Shown here in pieces: positions 25,106-33,074 of a stretch of 64,000 nt of DNA. Made by a program: the position numbers and the translations under genes. This stretch comes from Streptomyces sp. CG1. Its GTDB lineage: Bacteria; Actinomycetota; Actinomycetes; Streptomycetales; Streptomycetaceae. Position 1 is the first letter of the stretch; each line of letters begins with the position of its first letter. The stretch spans positions 10,719,501-10,783,500 of the forward strand of contig NZ_CP163518.1 of assembly GCF_041080625.1 (NCBI RefSeq). Reading direction: 5' to 3'. The notes under the pieces are model-generated. The model was not told the DNA's origin and did no database searches. It worked only from the letters and a program-made list of their open reading frames with translations.

Positions 25106-27349
25106 TCACCGGCGGGAGTGAGCCTTGTTCGCCGCCGTACGCATACGTTTGGCCAGCCGCTTGTCGATGCCGCGCAGGCCCTCGCCCAGTTCGGCGAGCA
25201 CGTGGGCGGTGGCTGGGTGCTCCACGCGCCACAGGTCGTCCACCCGCTGTTCGAGCGCCTTCGACGCCGTGTTCCAGTTCTCCAGGAAGCCCCGAGTCAG
25301 CTCCTCGCTCTCCTGGGCACCGGAGAGGATCGACAGCCCGTCGATGAGCAGCCACAATCCGGCCTCCTCCGCCCGCGTCGAGTGCACGTGCGCTTCTGCC
25401 TCAAGGCGTGTGCCCAGGGTCGTGATGGCCACCTGGCGGCACCCCTGGACGTCGGAGTCCGCTGCCTTGCGCAGCACTCGCAGTGCCCGGGGGTCGTCGA
25501 GCTCGGCCAGTACCAGTTGGGCGACAGCGCGTTTCGCCGCTGCCTCGGAGCCGTCGCCCGCGCAGGCGTCGAGCAGCCCTACCGCGGCATCCGCCGCCGA
25601 ACGGCGTGCCAGCCACCCATCGACCTCCCGGCGCATTTCCTCGGGGGAGTAGCCCAGGAGCCCCTGGAGCAGAGCGGCGGCGTCCGCTTCGGCGAACTCA
25701 CCGAGCAGCGGTGCAGGCACACCGCACTCCATCAGGTAGGCGCGGAGCCCGTAGCGGCCGAGCGGGGTGAGCCGCATGCGGTGCCCGCGCTTGTCGTCCC
25801 GCGACGGATCCGACGCAGCCGGCGAGGTTCGCGAACCGCCGCCCAGCCCCTGTCCGCCCACGGCGTTCAGGAGCGTGAGTAGAGCTTCCTCGGCCGAATC
25901 GTCGCCGTCACCGGGCTTGTACTCCACCGCCCCCAGCAGGGCGAGCCCTTCCCCGAGCTCCCGGAAGGACACCGCGAACAGCGCCTGGAAGAGCTCGAAC
26001 TCCGGCCCGTGCTCGCCCGCTTCACGGGCCTTCACACGCAGATCGTCGACATCCACCCAGACGTCGTCCGGGGCGTCGTACAGCAGGCCGACCAGTCCGT
26101 CGGCGATCTCGGCCGTCAGCTCGCCCAGCTCACCGTGCCACCCGTCCAACACTCCCGTCTCACCGATCTCCTCCAGCAGACCGCCCATCGTGGCGGCCCA
26201 GAACTCCAGAAGGTCCTCGTCGGTGAAGTCAGTTGCCACGCCGCCCCACGCGCGGCCCCCTCTGATTGTGATCATCCCGCCGTCCACGGCGAGCCACCAC
26301 GGATCGTCGAGAACGGCCACGTCCTTGGCGCTGCGCAGCGATTTCAACGCACGAGCCCGCGCAACGGCATTGGCATACGGCGAGTCGTCGTCGGCCAGCT
26401 TCCACAGCCGGAGCTCTTCGACGGCCTCACGGGCGAGCGCGGGCCGCAGCACCCGGCCGGCGGTGACCTGCCGTCCCTCGCGGCACCAGGTGGCGAGCCG
26501 CAGCGCCGCGTCGAAGAACGGAACGCCCCGCAGGGCAGTGACAAGGTCCTCCTGCGGAGCCAGGGTGACCGGGCGCAGCACAGGCACATCCTCGTCCGGT
26601 CCGTCGACTCTGGCATCGACCGGGTCGCCCACCCGGCACTGCCCGCAGGTACACAACGCCACCTCCTCGGCGGTCAGCCGACGGATACCGCCGCGCCCGC
26701 CCCGATCACCGCCCGGTGGCTTCGCCGTGCCGGACACCGTGTCCGGCGTCAATCGGGCCAGCCGTGCGGTGATCCTGTCCCGGTCGAAGGCCGCCGGGTC
26801 GTAACCGGCCGCCCGCAGCGCGGCGACGAGGTCACGGTACGGGCTGTCCCCGGCCTCGTCCGGGGCGTCGAGGAGCTCCAGCACCTCGGCCAGCCTCCAC
26901 ACGCCGCCGATGTTCTCGGCCGGTACGTCGGCGCGATGCCCGCCGACGCAGCGCACCGTCCGCTCCGCGCCGACCGGGCGCGGCAGTGTCTTCTCCAGCG
27001 TGATCCCGTGCTCCCAGTCATCGCCGAAGTCGTAGACGTAGCGCAGCCGTGTTCCCTGCTCGGGCAGCACGTCGCCGAGCGCGGTGGCGCCCTCATCACC
27101 GGCCCCGCGGCCGAAGCCGAGATCGATGTCGGTGAGCCGGGCAGTATCGCCGTACCCCCGGCCGAACTCGTCGGTGAAGAAGTGCAGATGGCCACCGTGC
27201 CATCCGAAGGCGACCTGGATGGCGTCGTGCAGCGTCCCGAGCGAGGTGTCGGACGGCAGCACAAGGCGCCGCCACAGGGGTGGTCTCGTGCCGTTCAGTA
27301 CGATCTTCAGCTGGAGATCGGACGGGGCCGTCTTCCCCACTCGCCGCAT
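25106..27349 (-). CDS. plasmid pRiA4b ORF-3-like family protein
   Basis: The protein has 747 residues. The N-terminal 190 residues match the pRiA4b ORF3 domain: DLQLKIVLNGTRPPLWRRLV, LHDAIQVAFGWHGGHLHFF, LRYVYDFGDDWEHGITLEK and RCVGGHRADVPAENIGGV. The remaining ~550 residues form a helical region, partly HEAT-like (ALRVLRKAADSDVQGCRQVA), with no family I can name. The ATG at 27347-27349 has GGGAG four to five bases upstream. It is first in an operon with the SNF2 helicase and SWIM protein. The pRiA4b domain has no established biochemical activity. Confidence 0.85.
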   Translation of the reverse strand: MRRVGKTAPSDLQLKIVLNGTRPPLWRRLVLPSDTSLGTLHDAIQVAFGWHGGHLHFFTDEFGRGYGDTARLTDIDLGFGRGAGDEGATALGDVLPEQGTRLRYVYDFGDDWEHGITLEKTLPRPVGAERTVRCVGGHRADVPAENIGGVWRLAEVLELLDAPDEAGDSPYRDLVAALRAAGYDPAAFDRDRITARLARLTPDTVSGTAKPPGGDRGGRGGIRRLTAEEVALCTCGQCRVGDPVDARVDGPDEDVPVLRPVTLAPQEDLVTALRGVPFFDAALRLATWCREGRQVTAGRVLRPALAREAVEELRLWKLADDDSPYANAVARARALKSLRSAKDVAVLDDPWWLAVDGGMITIRGGRAWGGVATDFTDEDLLEFWAATMGGLLEEIGETGVLDGWHGELGELTAEIADGLVGLLYDAPDDVWVDVDDLRVKAREAGEHGPEFELFQALFAVSFRELGEGLALLGAVEYKPGDGDDSAEEALLTLLNAVGGQGLGGGSRTSPAASDPSRDDKRGHRMRLTPLGRYGLRAYLMECGVPAPLLGEFAEADAAALLQGLLGYSPEEMRREVDGWLARRSAADAAVGLLDACAGDGSEAAAKRAVAQLVLAELDDPRALRVLRKAADSDVQGCRQVAITTLGTRLEAEAHVHSTRAEEAGLWLLIDGLSILSGAQESEELTRGFLENWNTASKALEQRVDDLWRVEHPATAHVLAELGEGLRGIDKRLAKRMRTAANKAHSRR

Positions 27350-27691
27350 CTGCTGCTCCCACCGCACCTGGGCCACTCGAACGGCCCCATCATGGCGCCG
27401 TCGGTGCAGCCAGCTCAAACCCGGTCGTGGCCGTCACCGTCCTTCTGAGTACGCACGGTCTCGACGCCGCCCGCAGTGGATATCCTGTGTCCTCGCAATC
27501 CTTCGCGGGCAGCGCAGGCGCTCGGGAGCTCACGGTCCTACCGGCCACAGTTGTCGCAGCCCTCGATATGTTCAGATGCAGCATGATGCCGGGTTTGTAG
27601 CCCGTCCAGGTGCCTGAGCCGCGTGAGGGAGAACTCTTGGGGCTGGTCGGCCTCGTCGGCGGCTTGCAGATGTGGTCTCGTCCGGATTTGG

Positions 27692-28329
27692 TCAGTCGAC
27701 GTCCGGATCATCGGCCTCTTCGAGGAGACGGGTCGCGAGGTCGTCGGCCCACTCCACGGCCCAGGTACGAAGAGCGGTGATGGTGGCCTCGTCCGGGCCA
27801 TAGGCGGCGAAGGCTTCGTCGTCAGACCCTCGCGCTCGAAGCGGCCGCGGGCGTGGCGGCGGCCGAACTCCTCGAGCTCGGCATTGGTCCAGCGGCGCGA
27901 GGCCGCGAACACGTCGATCAGATCACGGGGCTCTCCGCGGTCGGCCAGTGCGCGGACCTTGGTCCCGATCACGTCCTCCTGCGCGAGGACGGGCCCGTAC
28001 GGGCTCTGGGCGACCGGCCGCCAGAAGATCTCCTTGAGGATGTCGACCTCGCAGTCCTGCCCGGTGGACGGGTCAGTCACGGTGAAGCGGGCGGACAGCG
28101 GGGCCGTCTCCAGCGCGTGCACCCGCGAGCCCCGTGCTTCGAGACCGCTACGGAGCGCGGTCGCGATATCGGCCATGGGTGCCGGATTCTCGGTGGCGAC
28201 ATCAAGGTCTTGGCTGGGGCGGTTCAGGAGGCGGTGCGCCCGCACGGCGTAGCCGCCGGTGAGGACCAGTGGATAGGGGAACCGAGGGCGATCACGTCTG
28301 CCAGGAGCCGAGTGTGCAGTTCCGGCATG
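27692..28329 (-). pseudogene. AbiEii/AbiGii-type nucleotidyltransferase toxin, frameshifted
   Basis: Three frames read together give MPELHTRLLADVIALG, GGYAVRAHRLLNRPSQDLDV (the GGxAxxxH...R.S.DLD motif of the nucleotidyltransferase), DCEVDILKEIFWRPVAQSPY, EDVIGTKVRALADRGEPRDL and a C-terminal AFAAYGPDEATITALRTWAV. One base is missing near 28273 and another shift occurs near 27845. The family transfers nucleotides in type IV toxin-antitoxin or abortive-infection systems. Both shifts lie outside the catalytic residues, but the product cannot be made in full. Confidence 0.75.
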
Positions 28330-28333
28330 TCCG

Positions 28334-28762
28334 TCACGCCGCTGACCGGTGCCGCGAGGCGAGCCGAGGGAAGGCGTCTTCCCACACGGTGCGGACGGTG
28401 CGGCCGACCAGGGTGCGCAGCACCGGCCACAGCTGGAGGAGCAGGTCCTGGTTGAGGTAGCGGGGCAGGTCCTCGCGCAGGCCCTCGTGCAGGACGGTGC
28501 GATACAGGCCCATGCGCTGACGGGGCTTGTCCATGTCGTACGAGGTCATCCCGGACCAGGCCAGGTACAGCGGCAGCTCTACGAGCCCCTGGGCGGGGCC
28601 GTGCAACTCGTCCAGCGACTCCGGCAGACGTCGCCGGAACTTCTCCTGATACAGCGCGAGGTCTCGGAGTCGCGCCCGGGAGGTCCCTCCGCGCGGGTGC
28701 GGGGTGCTGTGAGCTGGAGGGCATGAGTCCACTATGGCGGCTGCAGAAGCGGTGCGGGCCAT
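28334..28762 (-). CDS. hypothetical partner of the AbiEii-like gene
   Basis: The conserved-looking part is LALYQEKFRRRLPESLDELH, LVELPLYLAWSGMTSYDMDK, MGLYRTVLHEGLREDLPRYL and LLQLWPVLRTLVGRTVRTVW. It stops 4 bases before the AbiEii-like start, as in a two-gene toxin-antitoxin operon, so it may encode the antitoxin or an accessory protein. The start is uncertain: the ATG at 28762 gives an atypical N-terminus, and an ATG near 28723 in another frame begins MPSSSQHPAP, suggesting a frameshift in the first codons. Confidence 0.5.
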   Translation of the reverse strand: MARTASAAAIVDSCPPAHSTPHPRGGTSRARLRDLALYQEKFRRRLPESLDELHGPAQGLVELPLYLAWSGMTSYDMDKPRQRMGLYRTVLHEGLREDLPRYLNQDLLLQLWPVLRTLVGRTVRTVWEDAFPRLASRHRSAA

Positions 28763-28949
28763 GATGAGCGAGCCGGCGTCCGGAGCGAGCGGGGCGGAGC
28801 CGGTTGTGACAGCTCGGTCTGCCCCGAGTAGGCGGGACGGGCTGTCGGCCGTGACGCTCGTTTGACGCTCTGGGCGCCGGCACGCAGGGGGCGAGCCGAC
28901 AAAGCGGCGCTGACCTGGTCTTTTCCGTGACTCGCTCCGGCCCACACCT

Positions 28950-29138
28950 TGCATGTGCCGCTGCCGCTACCGAGGCCAGCCGAAAGCCCACCTGCAACAC
29001 GTACTCACGGCTACCGCCGTGGACATCGAACGCCTCAGCGGCCTGCCACCGACCAAGGAAAGGCCCCCACCAAGACCACCGACCGTCTTCCAGACCTTTC
29101 TGGACCAGCAAGGGATCCCCCGGTCGAAGTCCTGGTGA
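28950..29138 (+). pseudogene. transposase C-terminal fragment (IS1182-like)
   Basis: CRYRGQPKAHLQHVLTATAV then DIERLSGLPPTKE and FQTFLDQQGIPRSKSW match the end of actinobacterial IS1182-type transposases (RGxxkxxlqhxltAxAvNieRL). Only ~60 codons remain and there is no start. Confidence 0.55.
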
Positions 29139-29215
29139 ACCCTCGGCAACTGAGCTCGACCATCCAAGAACCCCGACAGAGTCAAGCTAAGGTGAGCGGC
29201 TGTCCCGTCGCAGAG

Positions 29216-29344
29216 GATCTGGTCCGCGGAACCGACTCAGACCTGGAGCGACCAGATCAAGTGAGACGCGGAGGCGCTAGCAATCCCGGGTGATCTGGTC
29301 CGAGGAAATCAGATGCCCGTTGCCGTCTCAGCTGGTCTGGTCCG
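29216..29344. repeat. cluster of TCTGGTCCG-type repeats
   Basis: GATCTGGTCCG occurs at 29216-29226 and 29292-29302, a shorter GTCTGGTCCG at 29335-29344, and an inverted near-copy CGACCAGATC at 29249-29258. The cluster lies ~240 bp upstream of the YciI gene in otherwise empty sequence and could be a protein-binding array or an IS end. Confidence 0.4.
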
Positions 29345-29585
29345 GCTGAAGCGTTTCGCACCGATACCACGCCTGGGTGCTCGGCACAGGCGGGGGAGAC
29401 CGTTCCAGGTGGGGAACCCAGCCATCCCGCGACTGCACGCGGGGCCGCTGTGGGCTCGTCCCCGTTGGGGTTGGCCGCTAAGTTTTTCGCGGATTCCCGC
29501 CGAAGATGTCGAAAACGCCGGGCGTGCTTCTACCTACGCGTGAGAGCCCCCCGGGGGGCGGGCACGACGAACGAGGAGCAGGACC

Positions 29586-29987
29586 ATGAAGTACATGCTG
29601 CTGATGCAGTTCAGCGCGGAAAGTGTCGATTTCCCCAAGCTCGACGAGTGGAAGCCCGAGGAGATCCAGGCCCACATCCAGTTCATGATGCAGACCAATG
29701 CCGGCCTGGCCGCCGTCGGCGAGCTGGTCGACGCCCAGGGCCTGGCCATGCCGGAGACCGCCCGGATCGTGCGCTCCCACAGCGGCGGCGCGCCGGTCGT
29801 CACCGAGGGCCCTTTCCCGGAGTCCAAGGAGTGGGTGGCCGGCTGGTGGATCGTGGACTGCGACAGCGAGCAGCGGGCCATCGAGATCGCCGCCGCTGTC
29901 TCCGCCGCTCCCGGGCCGGGCGGGCGGCCGCTCAACATGCCGATCGAGGTGCGCCAGATCATGGCGGCCCCGCCCACTGAGCTGTGA
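29586..29987 (+). CDS. YciI family protein
   Basis: The protein has 133 residues of the YciI/DGPF type (MKYMLLMQFSAESVDFPKLD, VVTEGPFPESKEWVAGWWIV). The aromatic and charged residues of the dimeric alpha/beta fold are conserved, including E-GPF-E-KE. GAGGAGCAGGACC precedes the ATG. It lies 9 bases upstream of an ECF sigma factor gene; YciI-like genes beside SigJ/ECF41-type sigma factors are common in actinobacteria and probably form one regulatory unit. The sigma gene here is truncated, so the unit is broken. Confidence 0.85.
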   Translation: MKYMLLMQFSAESVDFPKLDEWKPEEIQAHIQFMMQTNAGLAAVGELVDAQGLAMPETARIVRSHSGGAPVVTEGPFPESKEWVAGWWIVDCDSEQRAIEIAAAVSAAPGPGGRPLNMPIEVRQIMAAPPTEL

Positions 29988-29996
29988 ACACCCCCT

Positions 29997-30452
29997 ATGA
30001 CGACCTTCGAACCAGCCGTCGACGACCTGCTGCGCACGCTCGCGCCGCAGGTCGTCGCCCTGCTGACCCGCCGCTGCGGGGACTTCGCCGCCGCCGAGGA
30101 CGCCGTCCAGGAAGCCTTGCTGGACGCCGCCACACAGTGGCCGGCCCAGGGTGTGCCGCGCAACCCGCGCGGCTGGCTGGTTCAGGTCGCGAGCCGCCGC
30201 ATGACCGAGCAGGTCCGCAGCGAGCAGGCTCGCCGCCGGCGCGAGGAACTGGTGGCCGGGCAGGTCCCGGCCGACCGGCGGTCCGCCCCCGGCGCCGACA
30301 CTGGGGACGAGAGCGCGCATGACGACACCCTCACCCGCCGTCTGGGGCGTGACTTCGAACGCCGCACCGCCAGCGCCGAGGCGATGGTCTACTGGTCGAT
30401 GACCCTGCTCATGACGCGCCGCCTTGCACGGCCGGGCCCTGGGCGAGGGTGA
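29997..30452 (+). pseudogene. ECF sigma factor truncated and fused to a transposase tail
   Basis: The first ~112 codons are the region-2 part of an ECF sigma factor: LLTRRCGDFAAAEDAVQEAL, GVPRNPRGWLVQVASRRMTE. After HDDTL near 30333 the frame runs without a stop into RDFERRTASAEAMVYWSMTL then LMTRRLAR, the C-terminus of an IS5-type transposase. Region 4, needed for -35 recognition, is missing. The fusion keeps one open frame of 151 codons, but it is unlikely to work as a sigma factor. Confidence 0.8.
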
Positions 30453-30933
30453 ACCGGCCCGGCTGCCGCTCGGCCAGCCAGCCCCGCGCGACCAGGCGTT
30501 TCGCCTTCGACCGCAGCGCCTCCACCGCGTCCAGGCCGAACATCACGGCCAACTCCCGGCAGATCAGCGGCCCTTGACGGAGCCGGTGCCGGTCCGCGAG
30601 GGCCTCGAGGATGCGTTGGTAGTCCACCGACAGTTCTGCCCAGGCCAGCCCCTCACTCCACATGGGCACCTGCGACTGCGGTTTCGCCGCCTGCCTGGCC
30701 TCCGAGCGTGGGTCCGCGTCCCGTGGGCCGGGAGCGGCCTCCTGATCAGCGATGTTGCCGTCGTCCGGAGCCAGGACGGTGCCCACTCGTCTGCGGGCGA
30801 TCGCCCATTCCTGCCATTCCTGCTCGGCCTCGGCCAGCTCGGCCTGGATGCGATCGGCTTCCTCACGCAACCCGTCGACTCGACGGCGAGCGGCGAGTTC
30901 GTGCTGTTCCAGCAGTCCGACGACCGACGGCAT
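30409..30933 (-). CDS. coiled-coil/winged-helix hypothetical protein
   Basis: The protein has 174 residues from the ATG at 30931-30933, which has GGGAGG six bases upstream. Residues 1-50 form a strong coiled coil (LLEQHELAARRRVDGLREEA, RIQAELAEAEQEWQEW). After a Pro/Gln-rich linker the C-terminal ~75 residues look like a winged helix (LSVDYQRILEAL, CRELAVMFGLDAVEALRSKA, LVARGWLAERQPGRF). Proteins of this pattern are frequent beside insertion sequences in Streptomyces; I know no function. It overlaps the fused sigma gene on the other strand. Confidence 0.7.
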   Translation of the reverse strand: MPSVVGLLEQHELAARRRVDGLREEADRIQAELAEAEQEWQEWAIARRRVGTVLAPDDGNIADQEAAPGPRDADPRSEARQAAKPQSQVPMWSEGLAWAELSVDYQRILEALADRHRLRQGPLICRELAVMFGLDAVEALRSKAKRLVARGWLAERQPGRFTLAQGPAVQGGAS

Positions 30934-31064
30934 CCGCAACCTCCCGGGGAGCGACGACACGACACGCCACCACTCCCACCGAGTCACCCACGCCATGCCT
31001 GAACAGCGAAAACGCTGCCCTCAGATTCGGAACGACAACAGCCACTAAGGCAGTGGCTCTTCTG

Positions 31065-31805
31065 TCAACCGGAGCGAGGGTCGCACAACACCGCGCCGAC
31101 TGCCCGGCTGGCCTGGGTGACGATCCGGGCCAGCCGTCGCAGGTCCTGCGCGGGGTCGACCATGGCGCACAGGGCGCCGACGACCTTGCCCCGCGGCAGG
31201 CTCACCGGTACGGCGACACAGCAGACGCCGGGGATCAACCCCTCATGGTCCACGGCCACTTCGCTCTCCTGGATGGCCGCCGCCTCCCGCTTCCAAGAGG
31301 TCGGCAGTGGGCCCAGCGGGACGGCCAGCGGTCCCGTCGCCACCAGGAGTTTTCCCGCCGCGGTGGTCCAGGGCCAGGTCGCGCCCGCCTGCAGGGGGGC
31401 CAGTTCGTCCACCATGCCGGAGATACCTGTGGCGGCCATGGTGCGGCCCTCGCGTAGTACGCACAGGCAGACGCTGGCACCGGTGGTGCCTGCCAGCCAC
31501 TGCAACGGTTTCCGTGCCGCGGCCTGCAGGCCGGGATGCGGCTGCCACTGGCGCCCCAGCCGGAAGATCCGTGACCCCACCCGGTAGCAGGTGCCATGGC
31601 GTTCCACGGCGCCGAGCTCGGTGAGCTGCTCCAGCAGGCGGTATGCGGTCGTCTTGGGTAGGCCGCTGCCCGCGACAAGTGCGGCCAGACCCGCCTCGTT
31701 CCGCTCCGCCAGTGTCTCCAGCAGGGCGAACGCCCCTTCCAATACACTCCGTCCGGGTAACGGATCCTCATCCGGCTTCCAGACCGCCGACCCTCGCCCC
31801 GCCAT
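31065..31805 (-). CDS. IclR family transcriptional regulator
   Basis: The protein has 246 residues. The N-terminal winged helix-turn-helix covers about 18-75 (SVLEGAFALLETLAERNEAG, GSGLPKTTAYRLLEQLTELG). The C-terminal ligand-binding GAF-like domain follows (GASVCLCVLREGRTMAATG, WTTAAGKLLVATGP, GVCCVAVPVSLPRGKVVGAL). The ATG at 31803-31805 has AAGGGGG upstream. IclR proteins typically control catabolic genes beside them, but both neighbours are transposon-related, so its target is not visible here. Confidence 0.88.
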   Translation of the reverse strand: MAGRGSAVWKPDEDPLPGRSVLEGAFALLETLAERNEAGLAALVAGSGLPKTTAYRLLEQLTELGAVERHGTCYRVGSRIFRLGRQWQPHPGLQAAARKPLQWLAGTTGASVCLCVLREGRTMAATGISGMVDELAPLQAGATWPWTTAAGKLLVATGPLAVPLGPLPTSWKREAAAIQESEVAVDHEGLIPGVCCVAVPVSLPRGKVVGALCAMVDPAQDLRRLARIVTQASRAVGAVLCDPRSG

Positions 31806-32101
31806 GGGCCCGACCCCCTTCCGCTCCGGGAAACCAGTCAAGGCAGCGGGGATAAACGTCCCATGTCATGGGGATAAACCGGCTCGTGGGAGTGCCGTTG
31901 GGAAGCAAGTGGGGGAGTAGTACGGCAGGTTCGGCCGCGCGGCCGGGCCCGGGGCAGGGCGATCGCAAAGTCGGATCGATCTTGAGTACGTGCTGGTCAC
32001 GGCCGTGTGACGATGCCCGCCGGGTGTGTCACCCACGCGACGAAGCTCCCGTTGAGGACGGATGACCTCTCCAAGCCGCTGTTCACAACAGGAGCTTCGA
32101 T
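31806..32101. other. intergenic region
   Basis: No gene is supported. It contains the presumptive promoter of the IclR gene and the left edge of the ISAs1 relic. Confidence 0.5.
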
Positions 32102-32904
32102 GTGCCGTCAGTCTGCCAGTATCTGTCTGGTCAAGTCGCCCACCCGCTGGCACCGCGCCATCGCGGACTTGCCGGAGCGGCTTGCGACCTTGGCGGATCC
32201 TCGGGACCGGCGGGGGAAGCGTCACCCGTTCGTGAGTGTGCTGCTGGTTGCCTGCTCGGCGATGGTGGCCGGTGCTTGCTCTTTCGCGGCGATCGGCCAG
32301 TGGGCCAAGAACGCTCCGCAGGACAGAGGGCCGGCCAGATACGGCCGAAAGGGATAGCGGAGCCTTCCGGGGGTCGTTCGTAGGGGGAACCTCTTGTGAA
32401 CGGACCTTAAAAGACGCCCCGCTATCCCTTCTGGCCGTATCTCGGCAGGACGCCTACTACGATCGCAGCCGGGGGCACGGTCGTCTGGAGATCCGTGTCG
32501 TGAAGACCCTGGCCGTCACCGGCCTCGGTATCGACTTCCCCTACGCCGCCCAGGTCGCGCGGATCGTCCGGCACCGCACCGACACCAAGACCGGCAAGCG
32601 CACCCGTGAGAATGTCTACGTCATCCCCGACCTCACCAGCCGCCAAGCCACACCCGAGCGCATCGCGAAGATCATCCGATCGTGTTGGGTGATCGAAAAC
32701 AGGCTCCACTTCGTATGCGACACCGCGTTCTACGAGGACGCTTCCCAAGTCCGCACCGGACACGGCTCGGAAAACGTGGTCACCCTCCGCAGCTTCGCCA
32801 TCAACCAACTCCGCGCCGCCGGCCACACCAACATCGCCGCCGCCCTCCGCGAGATGTCCCTCCGCCTCTTCGAGCGGCCACTGAACCTCCTCGGACTCAG
32901 CTGA
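32102..32904 (+). pseudogene. ISAs1-family transposase with internal deletion and inserted palindrome
   Basis: The N-terminal part is MCRQSASICLVKSPTRW then LATLADPRDRRGKRHPFVSV and AIGQWAKNAPQD. After an inserted 106-bp palindrome the C-terminal part continues with SRGHGRLEIRVVKTLAVTGL, RIVRHRTDTKTGKRTRENVY, WVIENRLHFVCDTAFYEDAS and SFAINQLRAAGHTNIAAALR, ending in TGA at 32902-32904. About 150-180 codons that normally lie between, with catalytic residues, are missing. Confidence 0.8.
32337..32442. repeat. MITE-like palindromic insert
   Basis: AGATACGGCCGAAAGGGATA and the next four bases (32337-32360) are complementary to 32419-32442 with two mismatches in 24. The 58-bp centre has no coding potential. 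A 7-bp direct repeat GCAGGAC flanks it (32318-32324 and 32445-32451). The form is that of a miniature inverted-repeat element, located exactly where the ISAs1 transposase lost its middle. Confidence 0.6.
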
Positions 32905-33074
32905 CCAGCACCGCTCCAAGATCACCAGACTTTGCAATCGCCCTGGGGCCCGGCATGCTGTTCCGCTCAGCGGAACGCGCCTCGTGCGACCGACCGCAGC
33001 GCCATTACGGTGAATTTGTGGCCGGCGCTCCCGCCGGCCCATCCATGGGGGATGATGGGGAGGGGAATCCTTCG

